A DNA stretch of 64,000 bases from Salinibaculum sp. SYNS191 (GCF_037338445.1 NZ_CP147838.1:3878323-3942322), one strand, 5' to 3'. Shown: positions 8,175-17,257, numbered from the stretch's first letter. The notes: generated from the sequence alone by a model not told the origin. Numbers and translations: made by a program.

Positions 8175-9550
8175 ATGACCGTTACAATCGTGGGCGCACA
8201 GCTCGGAGACGAAGGGAAGGGCGGCATCGTCGACCTGTTCGGCGACGCGGCGGACGTCGTCGCGCGCTACCAGGGCGGCGACAACGCCGGCCACACCGTC
8301 GTCCACCAGGGCGAGGAGTACAAGCTCTCGCTCGTCCCGAGCGGCGCCATCCGCGGCAAGGTCGGCGTACTCGGCAACGGGTGCGTCGTCAACCCGCGAA
8401 CGCTGTTCGACGAACTCGACACGCTGCGCGACCGCGGCCTCGACCCCGACGTGCGGGTCGCCGAGCGTGCGCACGTCATCCTCCCGTACCACCGCGTCCT
8501 CGACGGCATCGAGGAAGAGGTCAAAAGCGAGACCGACGACGAGGTCGGCACGACGGGCCGCGGCATCGGCCCGACCTACGAGGACAAGGCCGGCCGCCGC
8601 GGCGTCCGCGTCGGCGACCTGCTCGACTCGGACGTGCTCCGCGACCGCCTCGAATACGTTGTCCCCCAGAAGCGTGCGCTCGTCGAGGACGTCTACGGCC
8701 TCGACGTGGCCGACCTGACGACCCCGATGCGTTCGACGTGGACGCGCTCTTCGAGGAGTTCCGCGAGTTTGGCCGCCGCTTCGAGGACGACGACATGACC
8801 GTCGTCGCCGGCGAGTTCCTCACGGCCGCCAGTGAGGAGGGCCAGAACGTCATGCTCGAAGGCGCACAGGGGACGCTCATCGACATCGACCATGGGAACT
8901 ACCCCTACGTCACCTCCTCGAACCCGACGGCCGGCGGCGCGGCGGTCGGCACCGGACTCAGCCCCGGCCTCGTCGGCGGCGGCGAGATAATCGGTATCGT
9001 GAAGGGGTACCTGACCCGCGTCGGGAGCGGCCCGCTGCCGACCGAACTCGGCGGCGTCGTCGGCGACACGCCGGGCTACGAGGAGCAGGGCGAGGGCGAC
9101 GACGAGGAACTGGCCACCTACATCCGCGAGGAGGGCGGCGAGTACGGCACCGTCACCGGTCGCCCGCGCCGCGTCGGCTGGCTCGACATGCCGATGCTGC
9201 GCCACGCCACGCGCGTCTCCGGCTTTACCGGCCTCGCCATCAACCACCTCGACGTCCTCGCCGGCCTCGACGAGGTGAAGGTCGGCCACACATACACGCT
9301 CGACGGCGAGGAGATGCACACGATTCCATCGACGACGGAGCAGTGGCAGGCCTGCGAGGCCACCTTCCGCACCTTCGACGGCTGGGACGACGGCGACTGG
9401 GCCGCCATCGCCGAGGAGGGCTACGAGGCACTCCCCGAGAACGCACAGGCATACGTCGAGTACATCGAGGACGAACTCGACACGCCCGCCTACGCCATCG
9501 GCGTCGGCCCGAACCGCGACGAGGCCATCGTCCGCCAGCGCCCCTTCTAA
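8175..9550 (+). CDS. purA: Adenylosuccinate synthase, apparent 1-base frameshift near 8722
   Basis: Catalyses IMP + Asp + GTP to adenylosuccinate, the first committed step of AMP synthesis. The N-terminal MTVTIVGAQLGDEGKGG is the family signature; ATG 8175 is preferred over GTG 8172. The first frame is correct to about LDVADLTTP (base 8726). The family sequence then continues in the next frame as DAFDVDALFEEFREFGRRF and on to the stop at 9550. Restoring one C in the C4 run 8722-8725 gives one 458-aa protein of normal length. The gene is needed for de novo AMP synthesis and is otherwise undamaged, so a sequencing error is the likeliest cause. A genuine null mutation is possible. Confidence 0.9.
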
Positions 9551-9586
9551 CGCGACCCGGCCGGCCCGTCCCGCGCCAGACAGCAC

Positions 9587-9596
9587 GTTTTTAGGG
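9587..9596 (+). promoter_or_regulatory. TATA box for the Trm112-like gene
   Basis: GTTTTTAGGG is about 26 bp upstream of the ATG at 9618, consistent with leaderless transcription. Confidence 0.45.
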
Positions 9597-9617
9597 CGTC
9601 CGGGCCGAGGGGAGCGT

Positions 9618-9812
9618 ATGAAAGAGGAACTGATGGAGATTCTCTGCTGTCCGGTGGACAAACACGACCTCGAACTCGACGTGGGCGAACGCGACGGCGA
9701 GGAGATTCTGACGGGCGAACTCGTCTGCACGGAGTGTGGCGAGTCCTACCCCATCGAGGACGGCATCCCGAACCTCCTGCCGCCGGACATGCGCGACGAA
9801 GCCCCAGCCTGA
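9618..9812 (+). CDS. Trm112-like methyltransferase activator (zinc-binding, 64 aa)
   Basis: Small zinc protein of the Trm112/UPF0434 family. It has two Cys sites, CCPVDKH near residue 10 and CTECGESYP near residue 38, and the typical ending IEDGIPNLLPPDMR. In archaea, Trm112 is a partner that stabilises several tRNA, rRNA and protein methyltransferases (established for the family). Length and motif order are normal. It stands alone between purA and the DUF7524-like gene on the same strand. Confidence 0.88.
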   Translation: MKEELMEILCCPVDKHDLELDVGERDGEEILTGELVCTECGESYPIEDGIPNLLPPDMRDEAPA

Positions 9813-9845
9813 AGTTTTTTCTTCGGTGCCCACGGAGTCGCACCC

Positions 9846-10415
9846 GTGCCCGACGAGCTCGCCGTCCACGTCAGCCGTCACGACCTCCACGCCATCGAGA
9901 TTCCGGACGCGTTCGAGACCGACGGCTCCTTCGACGTGGTGCTCGTCAACCACGGCCCCTCGCTGCACGTCCACCTCCACCTCGACGATTCGCTCTCGGA
10001 CGTGGCTCGCCTCGACGCAAACAACCACTACGTCGAGGGCGACGCGAGCCGGGCCGTCCGCATCACCGTAGACACCGACAGCCTGCCCGACGACGGGGTC
10101 TTCGGGAAGCTGAAAGTCGTCTCCGCGTACGGTTCCGAGACCCGCTGGGTCGACGTCCAGCTCTCGTCACCGACGCCCGCCGGGACGCCGGTCGAAGTCG
10201 ACGAGTCGCTGTCGAAGCCACCGGATTCTGACCGGACGGAGTCGAGAACGCCGACCTTCGAGGGCCCGGAACTCCCGGTGCTCGCGCTGGGCGGTCTCGC
10301 GCTCGCCGTTGCCCTACTCGCTGCCGTCCTCGTCCAGGATACGCTGGTGACCGTCGGGGCGGCGGCCGTCTTCGGGGGCGTCCTCGTCGCGCTCTACGTC
10401 CTCGTCAGCGGGTAG
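9846..10415 (+). CDS. Membrane-anchored beta-rich protein (DUF7524-like)
   Basis: 189 aa starting with GTG at 9846. Residues 1-125 look like an extracytoplasmic or cytoplasmic beta-sandwich (VVLVNHGPSLHVHLHLDDSL). A Ser/Pro/Asp-rich spacer and two hydrophobic helices (about 143-163 and 167-187) complete it. There is no signal peptide, so it is tail-anchored by a C-terminal hairpin. The function is not recognised. It is 34 bp from the Trm112-like gene and may be cotranscribed. Confidence 0.75.
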   Translation: MPDELAVHVSRHDLHAIEIPDAFETDGSFDVVLVNHGPSLHVHLHLDDSLSDVARLDANNHYVEGDASRAVRITVDTDSLPDDGVFGKLKVVSAYGSETRWVDVQLSSPTPAGTPVEVDESLSKPPDSDRTESRTPTFEGPELPVLALGGLALAVALLAAVLVQDTLVTVGAAAVFGGVLVALYVLVSG

Positions 10416-10417
10416 CT

Positions 10418-11032
10418 TCAGACGGGACTCCGACACCGCCAGACGCCGCGTCCAGCCTCCCTGGCGTCGACCTCCGCGTCGTAGAACGCCGTGCGGAGCG
10501 CGAACTGCGAGTCGTAGACGCGGGCGTGGCCGGAGCCCACGAGCGCGTAGTTCAGGTTCCGGCCGTCGTGGGAGACGTACGCCAGCAGACGGCCGTACCC
10601 GCCGCGGCGGTCCGAGACGGGGTCGACGAGCAGCGTCGCGTCCTCGCCGGAGAGGTGCCCTCGCAGGTACTCGCTCGCGTTCTGGCCGGCCTCGCGGAGA
10701 CAGGCCCGTCCCGCCTCGCTGTCGGGGACGCCCTCGAACTCCGGCGGGGTCGTCTCTGTGTGGACCTCCGGTGTATCGACCCCGAGCAACCGGACCGTCT
10801 CCTCGCTCCCGTCCGGCAGCACGACGTCGACTGTATCGCCGTCGACCACGTCCGTCACGCGGACCGGAATCCGTTCCGCCGGCTCGAAGGCCGGCGACGT
10901 CGTTGCGTCCCCAGCGCCGACCCCGGACGACGCCGTCCCCGTCGCTGTCGGGCCGGTCTCGGTCACGTTCACGCTACAGCCGGCGAGGACGACCAGCATC
11001 ACGAGAAAGAAGCGTCGGGTCGTCTGCGTCAT
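10418..11032 (-). CDS. Secreted thermonuclease-family (SNase-like) lipoprotein
   Basis: 204 aa. The N-terminus has a hydrophobic signal and the lipobox VVLAGC (Cys about 19), followed by a Thr/Gly/Ala-rich spacer, so it is probably anchored outside the cell. Residues 52-200 are the SNase OB fold: RVTDVVDGDTVDV, VRLLGVDTPEV (Asp/Glu pair), the basic loop DRRGGYGRLLAYV and NYALVGSGHARVY. These carry the family's catalytic Asp-Arg-Glu elements. A role in hydrolysis of extracellular DNA or RNA is inferred. It is convergent with the preceding gene. Confidence 0.88.
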   Translation of the reverse strand: MTQTTRRFFLVMLVVLAGCSVNVTETGPTATGTASSGVGAGDATTSPAFEPAERIPVRVTDVVDGDTVDVVLPDGSEETVRLLGVDTPEVHTETTPPEFEGVPDSEAGRACLREAGQNASEYLRGHLSGEDATLLVDPVSDRRGGYGRLLAYVSHDGRNLNYALVGSGHARVYDSQFALRTAFYDAEVDAREAGRGVWRCRSPV

Positions 11033-11089
11033 GTGAGTAGCCGGGGTCGAACCTGGTGTCGTTTCGAAGCGGCGCTGTGTCGGCCTTCC

Positions 11090-11266
11090 TTACTCGCCGC
11101 CCAGTTCGCCGACGTTCCCGCCTCCGCACTCGGGACATTCCTCGTGGTCGGTGTACAGCAGCGTCTCGCAGTCGGGGCAGCCGTGGGTCGCCTCCGCTTC
11201 CGTGGCGGCGGTCGCCTCCTGTTTCAGTTTCTCGGCCTTCCTGCCGAGGTCGTTGAAGAATCCCAT
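11090..11266 (-). CDS. 58-aa zinc-ribbon microprotein
   Basis: ATG at 11266, TAA at 11090-11092. The N-terminal amphipathic helix MGFFNDLGRKAEKLKQEA leads into one zinc ribbon with CPDC and CPEC knuckles 17 residues apart. It belongs to the abundant class of short two-CxxC proteins in haloarchaea, several of which affect growth or biofilm (known for other members). No specific function can be assigned. It may be cotranscribed with the nuclease gene 58 bp downstream. Confidence 0.75.
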   Translation of the reverse strand: MGFFNDLGRKAEKLKQEATAATEAEATHGCPDCETLLYTDHEECPECGGGNVGELGGE

Positions 11267-12144
11267 TGCATCGGGTTGGGGCCGCGCTCACAAAACGGTG
11301 ATGGCAGACTGGCCCGGCGAGCGTGCGTCAGCAGCGACAGGTGAGCGACAGGTCCGAGAGCCTGCCGTTCATCCTTCGCCGAAGCCGGTCGAATCGACGG
11401 TTGCCGTCCCGTCAGCGGGGATTTTCCCCATCTCGGAGTTGCCTGTGTCGGGATGTCCACCGGGCGGCTGTCGCCCCACGACTGTGAGAAGACGCTGGAA
11501 CGCGTGCGCATCGGGCTCGACGGGCCGGTCACTCGGCGTGTCGACAACCGCCCGGACGTTTCGCTCCGCCAGTCGGGACCAGTTTCGCGAGGGGGTTTCC
11601 CGCCGCGCCTCTATTGAAAAATTCTTCATTGGCAAGCAAATATGTTTAAATGGATTCGAAATATAATGGGTATCGTGGGTGCAGAAGTTCCCACAGCCTC
11701 TGACAGCGTTCCGAAAGTCATCACCGGGATTTCTTTCGGGACATTTTCCGGCGCTGCACAGCGACCGTGGTGTTGAGCACGATAGCTGCAGACGAGTGTG
11801 TCGTCTGGGATTTCTCCGAGGGCCCACTCACTCTGACCGTCCCTGCAGTATGAGAGACGGCTATTTCCGACTCTCTATCGTGGAGTCCCGCACCAAGCTG
11901 TTGCTCCTGACTGTGTAGAGCCACGTGAAAAGCGGAATGGACTGCCAAGCGCTCGCATAGCTCACTCTCGTGGTCCTGTGGTCGCTTCGTGAAAAGTGGG
12001 ACAGCCGAGGTACGCGAGTCGTCTTTGACGGCCTGAATCTGTAGAAGGGAACGCATCCGGCGAACGTGGTGAGCCGGTTCGCCGTGAGCGGTCTCCCGAC
12101 CGCGAGCGGCTTTTTCCCCACGTTTTTGCGAGGAGTGGTGCACC

Positions 12145-12161
12145 ACGAGCCGAAGGCTCGT
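12145..12161. terminator. Perfect 7-bp hairpin with GAA loop
   Basis: ACGAGCC-GAA-GGCTCGT forms a perfect stem-loop 33 bp beyond the 3' end of tRNA-Pro. No U-run follows directly, so it may be an RNA structure or processing signal rather than a simple terminator. Confidence 0.4.
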
Positions 12162-12180
12162 ATGTGACACCCGACGTAGC

Positions 12181-12185
12181 AAAAA
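12181..12185 (-). terminator. Oligo-T terminator of tRNA-Pro
   Basis: On the minus strand a TTTTT run lies 9-13 nt after the tRNA 3' end. This is the usual archaeal tRNA termination signal. Confidence 0.55.
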
Positions 12186-12193
12186 GTGGTGTA

Positions 12194-12264
12194 TGGGACC
12201 GCCGAGATTCGAACTCAGGTCCGACGCACCCCATGCGCCGAGGATACCGCTACCCCACGGTCCC
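12194..12264 (-). tRNA. tRNA-Pro(GGG)
   Basis: A 71-nt cloverleaf with no intron. Acceptor GGGACCG pairs with CGGTCCC, discriminator A. The D arm contains the loop AGCGGTA. The anticodon stem GGCGC/GCGTC closes the loop ATGGGGT (anticodon GGG after U33). The variable loop is GGAC, and the T arm is CTGAG-TTCGAAT-CTCGG. No CCA is encoded. A TATA-like GCTTAATCC lies about 25-30 bp upstream on the minus strand. Confidence 0.93.
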
Positions 12265-12328
12265 GCATATTGGTGGACACCCGTGCCGGGATTAAGCCCT
12301 TCGATTCGCCGGCCACGTCTCGGGTGGG

Positions 12329-13648
12329 CTACGCCGCGGTCAGCTTGTAGAGATACCCGGACTCCTCGAGGGTCTCCTCGCCGTCGAGGACCGCCCGCTC
12401 CGTGACGTAGATGTCGCCGTCGTGGACGGCCGGGGCGGAGGTGACGCGGCCGTGGGGTCGTTCGAACCGCCAGCGCTCGTCGCCGCCGCGGGCGTCGACC
12501 GCGAACAGCGTCGCGTCGTAACTGCCCACGAGCGCGGTGTCGCCGGCGAGCGTGACGCTCCCGATGACCCAGCCCTCGCAGTCGAAGGACCACTCCCGCT
12601 CGCCCGTGGCAGTGCCCAGACCCAGGAGTTCGCCGCCGTGGTTGCCGATGACCAGCGTCCCGGAGTCGGGATGGACGGCCGCACCCGACATGATTTTGTA
12701 CCCGGTCTCGTAGCGCCAGACCTCGGCGAGAGAGGTCGTGTCGACGGCGTAGACGTTTCCGTCCCAGGACCCGAAGATGGCCGTCCCGCCGTACATGCAG
12801 ACGGGCCCCTTTATCGGCGCGGCAGTCTCGAAGGTCCCCCGGAAGTCGCGGGTGTCGAGGTCCCAGACGTACAGCGACCCGTCGTTGCAGCCCGCGGCGA
12901 ACACGCCGGAGGACACGTCGATGCCGGTGATGGAGTGGGCGTGGTTGGTCATCCGGTTGTCCTCCCAGATGAGCCCGCCCGTCGCCGGGTCGAGGGCCAC
13001 CATGCCGCCGCTTGGCGTGTAGAACTCGGTTGCGCAGTAAACGACGCCGTCGTAGTAGACCGGACTGGAGCCGATGGCGTCGGCGACCTGCGTCCGCCAG
13101 ATTCGGTCCCCGGTCACGGCGTCGAAGGCGTAGACGGCACCGTCGTAGCCGGCGGTGAAGACGTAGTCGTCGACGACGGCCGGCGTCGAGTGGGTTCCAC
13201 GGGTGGACGGGACCAGCGACGCTTCCCAGTTCTGCTCGCCTTCGGGTGTGAAGGAGTGGACAGTCCCGGTGTCACCGGGCACGATGACGTTCCCCTCGTA
13301 GTACAGCGGCGAGGACTTCGCCGCCGTGTGGCTGCCGGTGTTGATGCCGGGCTCCGACCAGGCCAGTTCCACCGCGTCGGGCACAGACTGGTCGGGCCAG
13401 TGGCCCGTGCGCTCGACGTCTCCCATGAAGATGGTGTCCGGCCGCGTCGGGAGGGCGCGGCTCTCGGCGGTCGGTTCGTCGAGTTCCCTCGGCGGGGCCG
13501 TCGGGGCGAATCGCGCACAGCCAGCGGTGGCACCGACGGTCACCGCCGTCCCGAGTTTGAGAAACTCCCGACGGGACGAGTGACCGCCGTCGTCGCCGGG
13601 CTCTCCACCGGAGTGGGACGTCGCCGTCCGGTCGTCGTCGGCTGTCAT
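12329..13648 (-). CDS. PQQ-binding-like beta-propeller lipoprotein, Tat-exported
   Basis: 439 aa from the ATG at 13648; a TTG 18 bp upstream is less likely. The twin-arginine motif SRREFLK (residues 25-31), a short hydrophobic stretch and a lipobox ending at Cys44 (VGATAGC) indicate Tat export and lipid anchoring. The body is a seven- or eight-bladed propeller with repeated V(Y/F)AVDAxTG...W blades such as YAFDAVTGDRIWRTQV and VALDPATGGLIWEDN. Such proteins resemble BamB/PQQ dehydrogenase propellers but lack dehydrogenase metal sites, so an extracellular scaffold or binding role is likely. Confidence 0.87.
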   Translation of the reverse strand: MTADDDRTATSHSGGEPGDDGGHSSRREFLKLGTAVTVGATAGCARFAPTAPPRELDEPTAESRALPTRPDTIFMGDVERTGHWPDQSVPDAVELAWSEPGINTGSHTAAKSSPLYYEGNVIVPGDTGTVHSFTPEGEQNWEASLVPSTRGTHSTPAVVDDYVFTAGYDGAVYAFDAVTGDRIWRTQVADAIGSSPVYYDGVVYCATEFYTPSGGMVALDPATGGLIWEDNRMTNHAHSITGIDVSSGVFAAGCNDGSLYVWDLDTRDFRGTFETAAPIKGPVCMYGGTAIFGSWDGNVYAVDTTSLAEVWRYETGYKIMSGAAVHPDSGTLVIGNHGGELLGLGTATGEREWSFDCEGWVIGSVTLAGDTALVGSYDATLFAVDARGGDERWRFERPHGRVTSAPAVHDGDIYVTERAVLDGEETLEESGYLYKLTAA

Positions 13649-13708
13649 TGCCCGTGATTGCGCCAATGGCCCGATAACAGTTGCGTCATCCGCCGAGCAC
13701 GCCGCGTC

Positions 13709-14631
13709 TCAGACCAGCACGCGTTCGAGTTCCACGACCGTCCCGCGCTCGGCTTCGGGGTCGCCGACGAGCGTCCCGAGACAGACCGCCGCCTCGTCGG
13801 GGGTGACACAGCAGACCAGCTCGCCGTCCTCGGGTGTCGCGCCGTCTACTGGAGCGGCGGCCGTTCCCAGGACTCCCGGCGCGTACACCGGCGCCCCCTC
13901 CGCGACTTCACGCGCCGCACTCGGCGCGATTGTGACGCGGGGCAGCGTCTCCAGGGCGCGCTCGGCGGGGGCGACGACGTCCCGGAGCGGGTCGGTGTCG
14001 TCGTCTGCCGCCCAAAGGCCAGCGCGTCGGCCAGGTCCTCCATCGTGACCAGCGAGCGGTCGTCGAAGGTTCCGGTCGCGGTCCGCCGGAGGTCGCCCAT
14101 GTGCGCGCCCGTCCCCAGCGCCAGTCCGAGGTCGTGACAGAGTTTCCGGACGTACGTGCCGGATTCACAGCGCACCCGCAGCAGGCCACGCTGGCCGTCC
14201 AGTTCCAGCAGTTCCAGGTCGTGTATCTCCCGGACGCGTCGCTGCCGGCGGACCGCGCTCTTCCGTGGCGGCTTCTGGTACAGCGGCGCTTCGAACTCGG
14301 TGAGGACGGATTCGAGGTCTGCGGGCGCCGGGCCGTGAAGTTCCAGGACCGCGACGTACTCCTTCACGCTGTCGTCGAAGACCCGGGCACAGCGGGCAGC
14401 GTCGCCCAGCAGAATCGGCAGGCAGCCGGTGACCTTCGGGTCCAGCGTCCCGCCGTGTGCTACCCGGTCGATTGGCTCGTGGCCCGCCTCTGCCAGTCTG
14501 TCCCCGACCATATCGCGGACCCACCCGGCGACCTGGTGGGCCGACGGGCCCGGCGGCTTGTCGAGGTTGACGACGCCAAATTGCAACAGGGCCGCCGGCG
14601 AGCGGTCGGCGGGTGGGCCACGCAGTGCCAT
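13709..14631 (-). CDS. truB: tRNA/rRNA pseudouridine synthase (TruB/Cbf5 family), apparent 1-base frameshift near 14014
   Basis: Archaeal Cbf5/TruB enzyme that isomerises uridine in RNA, with or without H/ACA guide RNPs. It starts at the ATG 14631 (MALRGPPADRSP). Visible motifs are the substrate loop GGTLDPKVTGCLPI with the catalytic Asp, KEYVAVLELHG, YQKPPRKSAVRR, and CESGTYVRKLCHDLG. The frame breaks after ALAF. Adding one A to the AAA run 14014-14016 (plus strand) restores W-AADDDTDPLRDVVAPAE and a PUA-like tail ending ERVLV with TGA at 13711-13709, 307 aa in all. Its ATG overlaps the cmk stop (TGATG), indicating translational coupling. Confidence 0.88.
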
Positions 14632-15210
14632 CAGTCGAAGTCGTAGTCGACCCCGGTGACCGGCGTCTTCCTCGTCGGTTTCGGGGGCGTACTGCTCGGC
14701 AGCAAGCGTCACCAGCGCGAGCACGCCCTCCGGGCCCCAGCGGGCCGTGTTCACGACGAGGTCGTAGATGCCCAGGTCGTCGATGTCGATGCCATAGTAC
14801 TCACGGTAGCGGAGCGCTTCGCTCTCGGCGCGGGCCGTGGTCTCCTCGCGGGCCATCTCGGCGGACTTCTCCTCGCGGTCGGCGATGCGAGCGGCTCGGA
14901 CCGAAAGCGGCGCGTCCAGCCAGACGCGGAGGTCGGCGTAGTCGCCGGCCATCCACCCGGCGAGTCTGGATTCGAGCACGAGGTCCTCGCGGTCGCGGGC
15001 GGTCGAGCGCAGTCGCCGGTCCAGGTCGCGGTCTATCTGGTCGTCCTCCTCGGCGTGCCTGTTGAGTTCCAGCGGTGTCAGGCCCCGTTCGTCTGCAATC
15101 TCTCGGAAGATGTCCCCGCCCGAGACGTGGTCGTACCCCAGGTGGGCGGCGAGGTTCGCGGCGAGCGTACTCTTGCCGCTGCCTCCCGGTCCGGAGACGG
15201 TAATCAACAT
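14631..15210 (-). CDS. cmk: Cytidylate kinase, archaeal AMP/CMP type, apparent 1-base insertion near its end
   Basis: Phosphorylates (d)CMP with ATP. Begins MLITVSGPGGSGKSTLAANLA (Walker A GPGGSGKST), then DHVSGGDIFREIADERG, RLAGWMAGDYADLRVWLDAP and the LID-like RIADREE. After QYAPETDE the frame drifts (near 14667-14672). Removing one G gives KTPVTGVDYDFD and a TGA at 14633-14631 overlapping the truB start, 192 aa in total. As sequenced it reads through into truB as a false 454-aa fusion. The adk-DUF106-cmk-truB order is conserved in archaea. Confidence 0.88.
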
Positions 15211-15257
15211 ACCCTACGTGCGTCGGTCGGGCTAAAAGAGGTTGCGAGTCGTCGCCG

Positions 15258-16148
15258 TCAGTTCATTCCGGTCTGGACGTTCAGCGCCTTCCGGATGATC
15301 TGGTTGAACCCCATCGAGCAGACGAAGTACCAGAGCAGCCATATCTGGATGGGCCCCAGCACTGCCGTCTGCCAGGTGGCGACCTCACCGAAGATTGGGA
15401 GTACCATCACCGGTTCGCTGGCCGAGATGCCCACGTCGAGCACCATCCAGTACAGCCAGAGGAACACGGGGATGGTCAGCAGCATGATCCAGACCATCGG
15501 GCGGAACTGCGCCTTGAACATGCCCGTGTTCTCCGAGAGCATCTCCATCTGCTCCTCGCGAATCTCCTCCAGGGCCTCGTCGTCGCCGCGCTCCTTGGCG
15601 CGCTTGCGCTTCTCCTGGAGTGCCTTGTTCTTCTCCTGATAGCCCTCCATCACGCTCGAATCCATCAGCTTGTCCTGGAGGATGGTCGTGTACGCGCCGG
15701 TCAGCATGGCGAGAATCATCACGACCAGGTAGAAGGGGAGATTCGCCTCCAGCGGCCCCATGAAGATGTCGATGACGGAGGCAATCTGGGCGCGAACCGA
15801 GGAGATGGAGTAGCCCAGGAACAGGGCGACCACGCCCAGCGCGGCAACTTTGTCGTACGTCGACCAGCTCAGGTCATCGTCGTCGTCGCTGCTCTTGGCC
15901 GGGTCCGCCTCGCCGAGGGCGTCCCGCACACCGTCGGGGTCGTCGACGACGAACCCCTCGCCGCCGGCGTCGATGAGCAGCCCCTTCTCGATGAGGCGGC
16001 CCCACTGGCCGCTGGTGAGGTCGTCGCTCACGTCGCTCCACGTGACCGTGCCCTTCTCGTCGGCCACGTTGAGGACGGTGGTGAGGGCGTCGGTCATCGC
16101 CTCCCCCTCCTCGGCGAGTTCGTCTACTTTCTGTGCTGTCCGCGGCAT
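15258..16148 (-). CDS. DUF106 membrane protein (EMC3/TMCO1, Oxa1-YidC-Get1 superfamily)
   Basis: 296 aa. Residues 1-90 are a soluble N-terminal region with a winged-helix-like segment (TWSDVSDDLTSGQWGRLIEKGLLID). Transmembrane helices then surround a charged cytoplasmic coiled coil (EGYQEKNKALQEKRKRAKER and following), the hallmark of DUF106/Ylp proteins. The family is known as archaeal relatives of YidC and of the ER membrane complex subunit EMC3, and acts in membrane-protein insertion near the ribosome. Its place between adk and cmk, downstream of the usual secY block, fits this. Confidence 0.9.
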   Translation of the reverse strand: MPRTAQKVDELAEEGEAMTDALTTVLNVADEKGTVTWSDVSDDLTSGQWGRLIEKGLLIDAGGEGFVVDDPDGVRDALGEADPAKSSDDDDDLSWSTYDKVAALGVVALFLGYSISSVRAQIASVIDIFMGPLEANLPFYLVVMILAMLTGAYTTILQDKLMDSSVMEGYQEKNKALQEKRKRAKERGDDEALEEIREEQMEMLSENTGMFKAQFRPMVWIMLLTIPVFLWLYWMVLDVGISASEPVMVLPIFGEVATWQTAVLGPIQIWLLWYFVCSMGFNQIIRKALNVQTGMN

Positions 16149-16184
16149 TAGTATCCTATAGGGCGACGCGCGTTAATCAATCTT

Positions 16185-16832
16185 TTACTCCTGTGCGTCG
16201 ATGGCGTCCTCGATGTCCGCCCAGACGTCATCGGGGGCTTGCTCCCCGTCGATCGACACGAATCCGTCGTGGTCGCTGTAGTGGTCGATGACTGGCTGGG
16301 TGTTCTCCTCGAAGACGTCCAGGCGGTTCTCGACGGACTCCCGGTTGTCGTCGTCGCGCTGGATGAGTTCGCCGCCGCACTCGTCGCAGACGCCCTCCTC
16401 CTCCGGCTGGTCGAACTCGACGTGGAAGTTCGTGCCACACTCCGAGCAGACCCGCCGACCGGTGAGGCGGTCGATGAGTTCCTCGCGGCTCACGTCCAGC
16501 GAGAGGACGATATCGAGGTCAGTCATGTCCTCCAGTTCCTCGGCCTGGTCGAGGTTCCGCGGGTAGCCGTCGAGTACGAAGCCGTCCGCCTGTGAGAGTG
16601 CCTCCTCGACGATGGCGTTGACGACGGCGTCCGGGACGAGGTCGCCGGCCTCCATGTACTCACGCGGCGTGTCGTACTCCGTGTCCATGTCGGAGATGTC
16701 CATGTCCTTGTTGGCACGGAGCGCGTCGCCGGTCGTGATGTGTTCGACGCCGTAGGTGTCGGCGATGCGGCCGCTCTGTGTGCCCTTACCTGCGCCGGGC
16801 GGTCCGAGGATGAGTACTCGCGGTGCGCTCAT
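16185..16832 (-). CDS. adk: Adenylate kinase with zinc-type LID
   Basis: Interconverts ATP + AMP and 2 ADP. The 215 aa start at ATG 16832; an in-frame extension to 17183 is antisense noise. Motifs: P-loop LGPPGAGKGTQ (residues 9-19), TGDALRAN, DGYPRNLDQAEEL, and a LID with two CxxC pairs (CSECGTNFHVEF...CDECGGEL) that should bind zinc as in Gram-positive and archaeal long-form enzymes. It is the upstream member of the adk-DUF106-cmk-truB series. Confidence 0.95.
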   Translation of the reverse strand: MSAPRVLILGPPGAGKGTQSGRIADTYGVEHITTGDALRANKDMDISDMDTEYDTPREYMEAGDLVPDAVVNAIVEEALSQADGFVLDGYPRNLDQAEELEDMTDLDIVLSLDVSREELIDRLTGRRVCSECGTNFHVEFDQPEEEGVCDECGGELIQRDDDNRESVENRLDVFEENTQPVIDHYSDHDGFVSIDGEQAPDDVWADIEDAIDAQE

Positions 16833-16900
16833 AGTCCGCGTTTCCCCGGCCGGGGTTAAATCATTGTCCAAACCCGAGCGCCCCACGGAGTGGGACTCAC

Positions 16901-17128
16901 TCACTCCATAAGCGGCAGGGCGATGCCGAAGACGAACGGGGAGAGCAACCCGATGAGAATCCCGAGCACCTCGGCGTCGAACAACAGTGCTCGCTCCCAG
17001 CCCGGAACCCCTCCGAAGACCGAGTGGACGAGAATCTCCCCGAGCGCGCCGAACGCGAAGAGCCCGACCCCGAGGAGAAAACCCTGCTTCGCGCGCTTGC
17101 CGTAGTCCATCGAACTCGTGTGCGCCAT
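16901..17128 (-). CDS. Small two-span membrane protein, 75 aa, unknown
   Basis: Starts MAHTSSMDYGKRAKQGF at 17128. Two hydrophobic helices (about 17-38 and 50-72) are separated by a short loop VFGGVPGWERAL. The start is chosen because longer versions add low-complexity sequence across the divergent promoter. Small hydrophobic proteins of this type are common in haloarchaea; no function is known to me. Confidence 0.7.
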   Translation of the reverse strand: MAHTSSMDYGKRAKQGFLLGVGLFAFGALGEILVHSVFGGVPGWERALLFDAEVLGILIGLLSPFVFGIALPLME

Positions 17129-17257
17129 ATCGACGCCTCCGCCAAGGTGACACGTAAACGTTTCTGACCGGGCGTGGCAGCAACCGGCACCGCCGACCAA
17201 TCGGGGACAGACGGACCGACCGTAACGCATATTCCGCCGTGTGGGCTGGACTCCCCC

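Larger units (their letters stand above)
11267..12193. other. 0.93-kb gap with no convincing gene, AT-rich core
   Basis: No frame here has a recognisable product. A strikingly AT-rich block (about 11610-11668) contains a TATA-like TATGTTTAAAT. It is followed by a 36-codon frame at 11666-11776 (MGIVGAEVPTASDSVPKVIT...). A one-base shift near 11769 would extend that frame to a TGA at about 11850. Downstream lie the perfect hairpin 12145-12161, a GC-rich inverted structure ending in TTTTT near 12080-12117, and the tRNA terminator. This may be a decayed gene, an unrecognised ncRNA or an element remnant. The sequence does not decide. Confidence 0.4.

Noticed and set aside
11721..12593. A 290-aa minus-strand frame spanning tRNA-Pro and the propeller gene end
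   Set aside because: It overlaps a certain tRNA and a certain gene in another frame and has no recognisable domain.
16833..17183. N-terminal extension of adk to 17183
   Set aside because: Extension is low-complexity and crosses the promoter region and another gene; the ATG at 16832 begins the standard adk N-terminus.
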